Origin: Photorhabdus asymbiotica
GTDB lineage: Bacteria > Pseudomonadota > Gammaproteobacteria > Enterobacterales > Enterobacteriaceae
Direction of reading: 5' to 3'
Assembly: GCF_003634575.1 (NCBI RefSeq)
Contig: NZ_RBLJ01000005.1
Span: 124,001-188,000 of the forward strand
DNA: 64,000 nt
Notes under the pieces: generated by a model
The model's input: the letters and a program-made list of their open reading frames with translations, nothing else
Told to the model about the DNA's origin: nothing
The model's database searches: none
Program-made: the position numbers and the translations under genes
Part shown: positions 55,036-63,946 of the stretch, one piece after another
Numbering within the stretch: position 1 is the stretch's first letter
How the letters are laid out: every line of letters begins with the position of its first letter

Positions 55036-55162
55036 TATACCCTATGGATTTCAAGATGCATCGCGACGGCAAGGGAGCGAATCCCCGGTCACATAGCTAA
55101 CTATGTGACCGGGGTGAGTGAGTGCCGCCAACAAAGAGGCAACTTGAAAGATGACGGGTATA
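55036..55162 (+). repeat. ERIC element 4 (127 bp)
   Basis: Full-length ERIC (TATACCC to GGGTATA). Its centre reads CCGGTCACATAG and CTATGTGACCGG, so the central arms pair perfectly, unlike the other four copies. Confidence 0.95.
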
Positions 55163-55305
55163 TAACAATAAAATACGATTTATCATAATAAGTACAACAT
55201 CATTTAGAATGGATGTTTATTCTTGTTAAATAATTAGTTACCTGTAAACTTTCAGAGATATTTAATGCATCAAGTCAATCTCCAAACCATATCAGTAATT
55301 TTCTT

Positions 55306-55325
55306 ATATAAACTATGATTTATAT
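55306..55325 (+). promoter_or_regulatory. lux-box-like inverted repeat, copy 4
   Basis: ATATAAA and TTTATAT flank CTATGA. The outer G-C pair of copies 1 and 2 is replaced by A-T on both sides, a compensatory change that keeps the dyad. The -10-like sequence is poor (TGAATG), in line with the broken gene it precedes. Confidence 0.72.
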
Positions 55326-55407
55326 CAGTAGCGATTTCAGTCTGAATGGTCAATTATTAGGTGATAACTAACTCTTCAAATATCTTAGTTCAATGAAGGA
55401 GCAAGAA

Positions 55408-55610
55408 ATGAGTAATATTGTAGATATTCTTCTTTATGCAGATGCCAAATTTATTATTAAAAGATATTGGAGATAACATTAGATGAAGAACAATATATTT
55501 ATCACAATAATTTGAGTATGCAGCGATTTTATATAACATGATAAAATAATTATTGACGGTATTATAACAACTCCAGAATTAAATTTTTACCTAATATCTA
55601 ATTATCAAAA
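55408..55610 (+). pseudogene. Broken AidA/PixA-family gene
   Basis: Begins with a good ribosome site and ATG (MSNIVDILLYADAKFIIKRYW), then stops after 22 codons. The remainder preserves, in shifted frames, the core GDNIR, LSQQFEYAAILYNM and a bit of the middle region. It resembles genes 52046 and 53817 with an internal deletion. Confidence 0.8.
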
Positions 55611-55695
55611 ACAAAGGGATTCATTAGAGTGATAACGAATTATTAAAATAATTTTCCAATTCATAAAAAATTCAAATATATAAAGAGGTATTATA

Positions 55696-56292
55696 ATGAG
55701 TGACATAATTCAAAATAGATATGATTCGGTTGACGGTAGAGTGGTTACAGCTGAGGTTATCTTTGTTATTAGTGTTGAGGATATTCTTGCTTATCTTCAT
55801 AACCATCAGATCGATCCCAAACTGTATTTAGATTCAACAAACCCATATAGGCTCAATAGCGGTGTATATATCATTAGTTACACTCCAACGCTTGGAGTAC
55901 ACGGAATGCACGCTTCTTGTTCATCTGGCGAACACATAAAAGTGCCTGTAGGTTCGAACATTAGATGGAGGGCGACAACTATATCTGATAACTTCAATTA
56001 TACTGTTGTATTGTATAAATTCTATAAATTGCATTCATCAGGAGACGATATTATCTCGCCCCCATCAAAAATATGGTCACACACCTCAAGTAAAATAATT
56101 CCAGCCCTTCTATCTGGAGTAAATGCCAATGAAGATAGTCCTAAACTAGAGTTTACTGAAACCAACGATCATTTTTTTCAAGCAACAGCCCTCACTAAAG
56201 GTAAAGAACAATATACATGGGCTTTTTGTGTCTATGATGGGGAAGATCTACAAGGGTACTTTAAATACGATCCATATATTAAAGTAATATAA
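55696..56292 (+). CDS. AidA/PixA-family protein 6
   Basis: A 198-residue member of the longer subtype, closest to protein 1: VIFVISVEDILAYLHNHQID near residue 23, GSNIRWRATTISDNFNYTVVLYKF near residue 83, IWSHTSSKIIPALLSGVNANED and the end GYFKYDPYIKVI. GAGG upstream. It has no lux-box-like repeat directly before it; the nearest lies before the broken gene upstream, so the two may once have formed one unit. Confidence 0.86.
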   Translation: MSDIIQNRYDSVDGRVVTAEVIFVISVEDILAYLHNHQIDPKLYLDSTNPYRLNSGVYIISYTPTLGVHGMHASCSSGEHIKVPVGSNIRWRATTISDNFNYTVVLYKFYKLHSSGDDIISPPSKIWSHTSSKIIPALLSGVNANEDSPKLEFTETNDHFFQATALTKGKEQYTWAFCVYDGEDLQGYFKYDPYIKVI

Positions 56293-56322
56293 CAACTAAA
56301 TATTTAAACACAAAAGACTATC

Positions 56323-56352
56323 ACTGGAAAATTATCAGAGTAATTTTCCAGT
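56323..56352 (+). terminator. Terminator after AidA/PixA gene 6
   Basis: ACTGGAAAATTA and TAATTTTCCAGT form a 12-bp perfect stem with a 6-nt loop, followed by TATTAT. Confidence 0.9.
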
Positions 56353-56990
56353 TATTATATCCTTATTTTTCTCAGTTTTATCCTATACCTGTAAAAATAT
56401 AAAGTTATATGACAATGAAATTTAAGAATACTATATGGTTATAAAATAAAAATTCTAGCAGACAAAAAATTTTTATTTCCACCCATCAATTCAACAATCT
56501 TCCGACAATTATTCCACTCCAAATTCAGATAATATTCTTCCTATTATTCTTTTTCCCAACAAAAAATCACCTATAACAACTATCACATTAGGCATTATCA
56601 TTCTTTAAGCCCAAAAACTCTGAATTAAAACTTAGCTTATCATTACTGATTTAGCTTAACTCCTCCTTTCTTTAAAGATTTTCCTAATGGAAAAATTCTA
56701 TTACCCAATCAAAATAACCACCTATTACTTATTCCACTTAAGTTAATTCATTAATAAGCAACAAAATAAGTGTTCTTATTAACTCATTATTATCCCAATA
56801 ACCAACTAATTGAAATTTCTAATAGAAAATCAAGATATAAAAGAAACGTAACTCGTTAATCAGAGCATGATATAACCTGGAATATGCTTTAATAACTAAT
56901 CAGTTAGCCAATACGCATGTAATTACCCATCAGGCTAAAACCCCATATTTATGTTTTATGGAATAAAATATCATCCTTATCGGTGAATGT
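56353..56990. other. AT-rich spacer before the two-partner locus
   Basis: About 640 bases without a gene I can support. It should contain the promoter of the two-partner secretion operon. I looked for an obvious Fur-type palindrome and a lux-box-like repeat and saw neither. Confidence 0.5.
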
Positions 56991-58658
56991 ATGATAAAAA
57001 GAATATCTATTTTAATATTGTGGTGTATTTCCTCCCAAATAACCGCTTCACCAGCAGAGATAAATGATATTCTGCCAATGACAGAGGCCAGGAGAACGTT
57101 GCAAGAGAGTTCTCGGGAAATTAACCAATTAATAGAACAACGCCGATATCAGCAATTAAAACAGCAGGCTAATACCGTCCCTGAATCAACACCTGCGCCT
57201 GTATTGCCGGAATCCAGGCAGTGCCTGCCATTAACCGGGGTTTACCTTAAAGGGGTTTCTCTTCTCTCTGTACGAGATTTAAATACTCTCAGCGCTTTGT
57301 CCCCAGAGTGTATCAGTAGTCATGATATCAACCGACTTAGCCATGAACTGACTCGTCTCTATATCAGTAAAGGCTATGTCACTGCCCGTATTCAGTTTAT
57401 TGCTCCCGATGCAGATGGCGAGTTAGGGTTAAATGTTGTCGAAGGTTTTATTGAGAAAATCGAAGGCGGTGATCGTTGGGTTAACAGCAATATGTTGTTC
57501 CCCAGTCTGGAAAAACAACCTCTTAATATCACGCAACTTGATCAGGGTTTGGATCAGGCTAATCGGTTACAGTCCAATAAAACGACGCTGGATATTTTGC
57601 CAGGGACAGTTAATGGTGGTTCCATCATTAAACTGCATAATCAGCACAGTAAACCCTGGTTGCTGAATGTCACCACCGATAATTATGGACAGAAAAGTAC
57701 CGGGAAATGGCTGGCTCGCACAAACGCCAGTTTCGATAGCCCGTTGGGTTTATCTGACTTTATCAGCTTGAATGCCAGCAGCACGTTGGATAGCCCATCC
57801 AATCGATATAGCCGCGCCGCTACCCTACTCTATTCAGTACCCTACGGTGCAGCAACATTCAGCGGATTTGGCAGTTATTCCCAATATGCCAGTCATCCCT
57901 ATTTGCAAAATAAAACCGTAAAAATCTATGGGAATACGCAGCAATTTGGGATGCGTTCTGATTTTGCCTTCTATCGCAATCAATCTCAGATTAATACGGT
58001 CAGCGGGCAGCTTATTTATAAGAATTACAATAATTACATCAATGAATCCAAGATTGGTGTCAGCAGCCAAACGCTAAGTGTATTTGAACTCGGTGTTAAT
58101 CATTTACAAATCATCCCCACCGGTTTAATCACTCTGAATCTGAGTGTTGAACAGGGTTTACCTTGGTTCGGTGCACAAACTTCCACAACTGATCTCGATA
58201 AACAATTCACCAAAGGTAAGTTGATGGTCAACTTGCATCAGCGTTTTATGTTGTTCAACTCCCTTTATCAACTTAATAACCTGCTTTATGGGCAATACAA
58301 CCGGAGCGGTCTGCCCGGTGTCGAATGGCTGAATATCACTGATCGGAATGCGGTACGGGGATTTAGCAAAAACACGCTATCCGGTGATAACGGCTGGTAT
58401 CTGCAAAATACGCTATCCCGGACGTTCCCGATTGCTAACAGTACATTATCAATGCGTATCGGTATTGATGTCGGCCAAATCCACGGCTATCGCAGCCCTC
58501 TAGGCTGGCAAAGCAGTGCCGGAATAAGCACCGGAGCCACGCTGAAATATCAACGCATGGTATTTGATATCGAAGCCAGTCGTGGGAAATGGCTTTCCAA
58601 CCACAAAGCAGTCGATGAACCCGTTCAAGTTCTAACCCGTTTTTCTTACACCTTTTGA
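56991..58658 (+). CDS. Two-partner secretion transporter TpsB (ShlB/PhlB type)
   Basis: TpsB proteins of the Omp85 superfamily thread and, in the ShlB group, activate their TpsA partner across the outer membrane. The 555-residue protein has a signal peptide (ILILWCISSQITASPA), an N-terminal helix and proline-rich linker, two POTRA domains (CLPLTGVYLKGVSLLS, LYISKGYVTARIQF) and a 16-strand barrel. The lid-loop VRGF motif (NAVRGFSKN) lies near residue 455, and it ends in an aromatic residue (SYTF) for Bam recognition. Length equals that of ShlB. tpsA follows 61 bases downstream. Confidence 0.94.
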   Translation: MIKRISILILWCISSQITASPAEINDILPMTEARRTLQESSREINQLIEQRRYQQLKQQANTVPESTPAPVLPESRQCLPLTGVYLKGVSLLSVRDLNTLSALSPECISSHDINRLSHELTRLYISKGYVTARIQFIAPDADGELGLNVVEGFIEKIEGGDRWVNSNMLFPSLEKQPLNITQLDQGLDQANRLQSNKTTLDILPGTVNGGSIIKLHNQHSKPWLLNVTTDNYGQKSTGKWLARTNASFDSPLGLSDFISLNASSTLDSPSNRYSRAATLLYSVPYGAATFSGFGSYSQYASHPYLQNKTVKIYGNTQQFGMRSDFAFYRNQSQINTVSGQLIYKNYNNYINESKIGVSSQTLSVFELGVNHLQIIPTGLITLNLSVEQGLPWFGAQTSTTDLDKQFTKGKLMVNLHQRFMLFNSLYQLNNLLYGQYNRSGLPGVEWLNITDRNAVRGFSKNTLSGDNGWYLQNTLSRTFPIANSTLSMRIGIDVGQIHGYRSPLGWQSSAGISTGATLKYQRMVFDIEASRGKWLSNHKAVDEPVQVLTRFSYTF

Positions 58659-58719
58659 TGCTTTTCAGCAGTACCCAATGTTGCACACATAAATATAAAT
58701 AATATATAGAGACTCATGT

Positions 58720-61700
58720 ATGAAAAATAAAAAATTTAAGTTATCTCCTACTGGCAAGCTTGCCGCTTCCATGGCAATCATCCTTGTGTCCTGTTCTACC
58801 AGCTTTGCTAACGACATCGTCGGTGGCGGCGATTCGGCACATCGTCCCGATATTTTAGCTATCGAAGGTAAAGCAACGGTTATAAATATCGTGCCCCCTT
58901 CCCCGTCCGGGCTGTCACATAACCAATATTTGGATTATAACGTCGGCCACGCTGGGGCCGTTCTGAATAACGCTTTGCAGGATGGCCAATCACAATTAGC
59001 GGGTCAACTCGCGGCTAACCCCAATCTGAATGGCCAAGCCGCCAGCCTGATTCTGAATGAAGTGATCAGCAGGAATCCTTCCCTGTTATTAGGTCAACAG
59101 GAAGTCTTCGGCATAGCCGCAGATTATGTGTTGGCAAACCCGAATGGCATTACGTGTAATGGCTGTGGTTTTATCAATACCAACCAAGCTTCTCTGGTCG
59201 TCGGTAATCCACTGGTGGAACAAGGCAATCTGCAAAGTTTTAATACTTTTAATAATCAGAATGGCTTGAAGATTAAATCAGATGGCTTAACCGCCAATGC
59301 GGTTCTTAATCTCATTGCCCCCAAAATTGACAATCGGGGCACTGTCACAGCTCAAAAACAGATTAATGCTATCAGTGGTGCAAATAAAATCTCAGCCACA
59401 AGAGACGTGATCGATTCTCAGCAAGAATTGACTGGCGTACTGGATAGCTATTATCTCGGCAGTATGCAAGCCGGACGTATCCATCTGCTCAATACCGCCA
59501 AAGGCAGCGGGGTCAATCTACAAGGCTCTCTTACTGCAAGTAACGAGATTATTGTTGATGCTCACGGCAACCTTAATTTAGAAGCTGCGCACCTACAAGG
59601 TGGAAATATTGATCTTCTGGGCGATAATATTGAGGTAAAAGGTAAAGTCAGCGAATCGAAATATAATCGTGACGGCAGTAATAATTACCAAAGCTATTTT
59701 CGCAGTGTTTATACCAATGATAGTAAAAATAGCCAGTCAATTACTCGTACTAAATTAGCAGGTAAAAATATTTCACTGGTTGCTAATAATAATCATCAGA
59801 TTACAGCCACTGATATAGTGGGTGACGATGTTAATCTCAGTGGTGCCAATCTGACTTTAGATGGACAGCAATTAAATCAATCCACTAAGAATATTGATAA
59901 CCAACGGGGTTATTCCTGGCGATATGAGGTTACTAAGGAGAGTGAAAAACAGCATCAAGCAGGAAACAATATTCAGGCTAAAAAAAATGTGGTTTTAAAC
60001 GCGACAGAAGGTGACGTTAAGATCCTTGGCAGCAAAATAGATGCTAAAGATAAACTGGCGATTACCGCGAAAAAAGGTGTCCAAATTGCTGGTCTGACTG
60101 AAACAGAAAAAACGTCTGAAACAGGTTACAAAAAAAATCACACCGCTAAATTGCAGACAGGAAGTTGGGAAGAGAGTAAACAAACTCAGCGTCTGATCGC
60201 CAGTGAATTACAAGCAGGAACTGATCTTAATATTAAGGCAGGAACCCAAGCCGACATTCTTGGCGCTAAAGTCCACGCAGGTCAAAATATGACTGTGACC
60301 GCCGGTCAACAACTGCAAATCGATGTTCAAAAAATCTCTGACAACCGTATTGTACGTGATGATAAAAAATATTGGGGCGGTATTGGCGGGGGCGGTAATA
60401 AAGATAACAGTGAGTTGAAAGAAACCAGTCATGCATCTGAACTGACTGCCAACGGGCGTTTATTGCTGTCAGGCCAAGAGGGTATATCCATTACCGGCAG
60501 TAAAGTCAAAGCGGATCAAGGTGCTTTTGTTGATGCCAATAGTGGCAAATTAACTATTGATAATGCGGTCAGTCATCTCAATCAGAAAATTGATGAGCGA
60601 ACGGGAACCGTATTCAATATTACCAACAGCTCACAAAAAACTAATAGCAAGCAACAGAAATCCCATGGCAGTGAATTAGTTTCTGAGGCGGATCTTAAAT
60701 TACTCGGTGATGAAGATTTCAATATCATTGGCAGTCAGGTAAAAAGTGCCGGTGCGCTCAATCTGAAGACAGCCGGTAATATCAAGGTACTTTCTTATGG
60801 CGAACAGCAACAGGTTGATAAACAAAACACCTCGTTGGATCTACAAAGCCACTTCCAACCAAAGGCAGATAAACAGTATCGTGCCGGAGTAGGTATTGAA
60901 CATACCAGTAATAGCCAGAAAAATCAGACGGTCATCCAAAAAGCTTCCACCTTGAGCGGAGGAAGTATCACTCTCGATACTGATAAAGACGTCATTCTCA
61001 CTGGTTCTAATCTGGTGACAACCAAGGGTGATGCTAAGATCAGCGGAGCAAATGTTCATCTGTTAGCGGCGGAAGGCAAAAAATCTGAAGAGAAATTTCA
61101 GAGCAACAAGCACGTTGGTGTCTATCTTACAGGCGGAATAGATAAAGTAGGCTCAGGTATCTATGGTGGCTATGAAGGCAATAACAGCAATCATACCAAC
61201 AGTACCGCTGTCGTTTCTGGTTCTCAGATCGCAGGTGATCTGAATATTAAAGCCAATGGTGAATTGATTCAGGAAGGTACTGACCATAAAGTCAGTGGTA
61301 CTTACACCGCTGAGGCAGGTAAAGTCAGCAATTTGGCCACATCCAATACAGAATCACATTCCAATAATAAACTACAAGTTGGCACCGATATTGGCGTCAA
61401 TATCGATTATAGCGCTGTCACCCGCCCGGTTGAGAAAGCAGTAAAAGACCCCGTTAAAGCCGCTCTGGATGGCACGTTCACCAAGAAAGGTACCCCTAAT
61501 CTGGGAGCAGATCTTGCAGCCAACGGCAATAACATCCAGACTGAGGACAAAAAGTCTGAAGCGGTTGTAACATCTGTCCAGGCCAGCAATGTCGTTATTA
61601 AAACCAATGGCGAACTGTATGATCAAGGCACTCAGTACCACGCCAACAAGGGTAACGTTACATTGGAAGCCGGCAACCATACCAGTGAAGCAGCGCAGAA

Positions 61701-63162
61701 TCGCCACGAAAGTCGTCACAATGAAACCAGCGGCAAGGCTGACCTGCGGGTTTATACCACAACCGGCGAAGATATCTCCGCGAATGGTAAAGGCAAAGGT
61801 GGCACACAAAGCAGCTATACTGCCACAACCCAATCTGTCACCAGCAAGATTACCGCAGAAAATGACATTAATATCCGTGTCGATAGAGATGCTGAATATC
61901 AAGGCACATCTTTGGATGCCAAAACAGGTAAAACCAACATAGACGCTGGAGGTGATATCCGTTTTGATCATGCCGCCAACAGCACAACGAAAACCTCGAC
62001 TGGCTATCACGGTGAAGCTTCTGCTAAAGGCGGAAACTCCCCAGAAGGCAAGAATATTCACATTGGTCTTGGTGGCGGTTATAACACCGATAGCAAAAAT
62101 AGCAGCACAGCTCAGGTGAGTAAGATTGACGGTCAGCAAGGTGTCAACCTGAACGCAGGTAATCATTTGACACTGAAAGGCTCAGAAGTAACAGGCAAGC
62201 AGATCGATCTGAAGGCTAAACAAGGTAATGTTGAATTGGTATCTGCTCAGGATCGAGTGAATAACGACGGTTGGGAATTCAATCTGAAAGGCAACGGTGG
62301 TCATTCAAACTCCGTCAAAAAAGCGGAAGATGACAGTACAACTACCACCACAAAACAGAGCTTTGGTGGAGAACTCAAAGCCGGAGTTGATCGCCTGCAA
62401 GCAACAACTCACCATAATAGCCATATTAAAGGTGAAAATGTCGTTATCAACAGTGGCGGTGATACAACAATTAGCGGGGCACGGATAGACGCTGATCAAG
62501 TAACAGGTAACATTGGCGGTGACTTGCGGGTCGAAAGCCGTAAAGACACTGAACATGGGCTGAATGTCGGTGTTGATGCGGGTCTTAATTACGCGAAAGA
62601 ATCCAAAGTAAAAAGCGACGATCTACCTAAAGATGAGGCAACGAAAGATAGTCCACCTCAGGATGATTCATCTAAAGACGATATATTGAAAGATGATCCA
62701 ACTAAAAATCCAACAGAAGAGCCACAACAGAAAGGATTGCAGGAAAGGCTGACCTCCGCATTTAACACTATCAATAATCTTAAAGGTATTAATGGGGTTA
62801 CAGGTAAATTCAAAGGCAATGTCGATATCAAAGATCGGGAAAGTGTCAGTGAACAATCCGTTATTTCCGGTAATCAGGGAGTTAATCTGGATGTAAAAGG
62901 AAATACACATCTGGTCGGCGGGCAGATTGGTAGCGAGAAAGGTAATGTCATTCTTAATACCCAAAATGTAGAACAACAATCTGTCACCGGCTATGACAAT
63001 GGTAAAGGAGGTAACATTGCATTACCTGATTCTGTTAGCGGAATTGTCAAAGCCGTTCAAGAAGGTGTATTGTCCGGTAAAATACCTTTGGTGAAAACCT
63101 ATAGTAATGAAACCGAAAATGGTATGACTAATGGTGAAATAATTAATCATAAGTCTCAGTAA
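58720..63162 (+). CDS. Two-partner secreted hemolysin/hemagglutinin TpsA (ShlA/PhlA-like)
   Basis: The 1480-residue exoprotein has a signal peptide (LAASMAIILVSCSTSFA), then the TPS secretion domain (about 31-260). The motif ANPNGITCNGCGF contains the two cysteines (146 and 149) found in ShlA/HpmA-type hemolysins. The rest is beta-helical filamentous repeats (DVNLSGANLTLDGQQL type), with an acidic Asp/Pro-rich linker near 1310-1340. The C-terminus ends without a VENN motif or a toxin domain, so it is not a contact-dependent inhibition protein. It is somewhat shorter than ShlA (about 1600). Photorhabdus PhlA is of this class; identity with it is likely but not proven. Confidence 0.88.
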   Translation: MKNKKFKLSPTGKLAASMAIILVSCSTSFANDIVGGGDSAHRPDILAIEGKATVINIVPPSPSGLSHNQYLDYNVGHAGAVLNNALQDGQSQLAGQLAANPNLNGQAASLILNEVISRNPSLLLGQQEVFGIAADYVLANPNGITCNGCGFINTNQASLVVGNPLVEQGNLQSFNTFNNQNGLKIKSDGLTANAVLNLIAPKIDNRGTVTAQKQINAISGANKISATRDVIDSQQELTGVLDSYYLGSMQAGRIHLLNTAKGSGVNLQGSLTASNEIIVDAHGNLNLEAAHLQGGNIDLLGDNIEVKGKVSESKYNRDGSNNYQSYFRSVYTNDSKNSQSITRTKLAGKNISLVANNNHQITATDIVGDDVNLSGANLTLDGQQLNQSTKNIDNQRGYSWRYEVTKESEKQHQAGNNIQAKKNVVLNATEGDVKILGSKIDAKDKLAITAKKGVQIAGLTETEKTSETGYKKNHTAKLQTGSWEESKQTQRLIASELQAGTDLNIKAGTQADILGAKVHAGQNMTVTAGQQLQIDVQKISDNRIVRDDKKYWGGIGGGGNKDNSELKETSHASELTANGRLLLSGQEGISITGSKVKADQGAFVDANSGKLTIDNAVSHLNQKIDERTGTVFNITNSSQKTNSKQQKSHGSELVSEADLKLLGDEDFNIIGSQVKSAGALNLKTAGNIKVLSYGEQQQVDKQNTSLDLQSHFQPKADKQYRAGVGIEHTSNSQKNQTVIQKASTLSGGSITLDTDKDVILTGSNLVTTKGDAKISGANVHLLAAEGKKSEEKFQSNKHVGVYLTGGIDKVGSGIYGGYEGNNSNHTNSTAVVSGSQIAGDLNIKANGELIQEGTDHKVSGTYTAEAGKVSNLATSNTESHSNNKLQVGTDIGVNIDYSAVTRPVEKAVKDPVKAALDGTFTKKGTPNLGADLAANGNNIQTEDKKSEAVVTSVQASNVVIKTNGELYDQGTQYHANKGNVTLEAGNHTSEAAQNRHESRHNETSGKADLRVYTTTGEDISANGKGKGGTQSSYTATTQSVTSKITAENDINIRVDRDAEYQGTSLDAKTGKTNIDAGGDIRFDHAANSTTKTSTGYHGEASAKGGNSPEGKNIHIGLGGGYNTDSKNSSTAQVSKIDGQQGVNLNAGNHLTLKGSEVTGKQIDLKAKQGNVELVSAQDRVNNDGWEFNLKGNGGHSNSVKKAEDDSTTTTTKQSFGGELKAGVDRLQATTHHNSHIKGENVVINSGGDTTISGARIDADQVTGNIGGDLRVESRKDTEHGLNVGVDAGLNYAKESKVKSDDLPKDEATKDSPPQDDSSKDDILKDDPTKNPTEEPQQKGLQERLTSAFNTINNLKGINGVTGKFKGNVDIKDRESVSEQSVISGNQGVNLDVKGNTHLVGGQIGSEKGNVILNTQNVEQQSVTGYDNGKGGNIALPDSVSGIVKAVQEGVLSGKIPLVKTYSNETENGMTNGEIINHKSQ

Positions 63163-63175
63163 TTTTTTCTTTTCT

Positions 63176-63204
63176 AAAAGATCCTTCAAATGGAGGATCT
63201 TTTT
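63176..63204 (+). terminator. Terminator of the two-partner operon
   Basis: AAAAGATCCT and AGGATCTTTT make a 10-bp stem with an 8-nt loop and a T after it, 13 bases past the tpsA stop. Confidence 0.92.
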
Positions 63205-63320
63205 ATTGCCGTTGATATTTCATAACTCATATTCTTTTCAGCAGATGAGCAAGGCAAACCATCTTTAACAGTTGACCATCCAATACAAATATTTTATATA
63301 TCAAATCATAAGATAATAAG

Positions 63321-63343
63321 CCACCTTGATGAAGGTGGTTTTT
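63321..63343 (+). terminator. Second terminator hairpin
   Basis: CCACCTT and AAGGTGG form a 7-bp stem with a 4-nt loop, followed by five T residues. No gene is recognisable between this and the previous terminator, so it may be the surviving end of a lost gene. Confidence 0.75.
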
Positions 63344-63399
63344 AAATAAAGCCAGCATCAATATTTTTTTATTTCCTTTAAAATTTGGTAAATATTCTC

Positions 63400-63526
63400 T
63401 ATACCCAATAAATTTCGAGTTGCAGCGCGGCGGCAAGTAAACGAATCCCCAGGAGCATAGATAACTATGTGACTGGGGTGAGTGAAAGCAGCCAACAAAG
63501 CAGCAACTTGAAGGATGAAGGGTATA
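63400..63526 (+). repeat. ERIC element 5 (127 bp)
   Basis: Full-length ERIC (TATACCC to GGGTATA) with core GACTGGGGTGAGTGAAAGCA. More like element 1 (GTTGCAGCGCGGCGGCAAGT) than elements 2-4, so two sub-types are present. Confidence 0.95.
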
Positions 63527-63604
63527 TACCAATAGAACATTCATCATCTGAAGCTAAAGTCGTTGTTATGAAACTGAGTCTATCCCTAGATTTGTTGGTA
63601 AATG

Positions 63605-63946
63605 TTACATTTGCCTATAAATCGGCTGAGATAAATAAATATCATCAAACTCATGTTTATCATTCAGTACTTTTCCCCTTTCAGCCTTAGCTATTTCACG
63701 TTGTAAAATAATAGCTACTTCACTTTTATTTAATTTCTCAGAAAGAATTAATGATGTTTGCGTTTTATCGAAATCGATATTATGTCTATCAATACCAAAG
63801 TCATTCAAACTATTCGCAGTAAGCTGGGTTGCCCATCCATTTATATCTGAACAATCAGGTCCCGCTGCAATAGCAGATATTGACAGTGACAACATAGTCA
63901 CAGACATTAATATTATTCGACCGTTAAATCGTGATCGCCACTGCAC
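63605..63946 (-). CDS. Small exported protein of unknown function
   Basis: A 113-codon frame encodes a signal peptide (IILMSVTMLSLSISAIAA, cut before GPDC) and a short polar mature protein (DINGWATQLTANSLNDFG, then KTQTSLILSEKL). I do not recognise the family. The start is uncertain: a GTG at 63946 gives a positively charged N-region, while the ATG at 63907 gives a shorter leader; neither has a strong ribosome site. It stands alone near the window edge, read toward the ERIC and tpsA. Confidence 0.6.
   Translation of the reverse strand: MQWRSRFNGRIILMSVTMLSLSISAIAAGPDCSDINGWATQLTANSLNDFGIDRHNIDFDKTQTSLILSEKLNKSEVAIILQREIAKAERGKVLNDKHEFDDIYLSQPIYRQM

Noticed and set aside
61372-62166. 264-codon minus-strand frame
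   Set aside because: Antisense to the repeat region of tpsA, where codon bias of the repeats keeps the opposite frame open by chance.
58720-63162. Contact-dependent inhibition (CdiA) system
   Set aside because: No VENN-type boundary, no toxic C-terminal domain and no small immunity gene directly downstream; the TPS domain has the hemolysin-type CxxC.
63227-63690. Frames on both strands across the last ERIC
   Set aside because: They exist because the ERIC has no stops in some frames; none has a start with a ribosome site.
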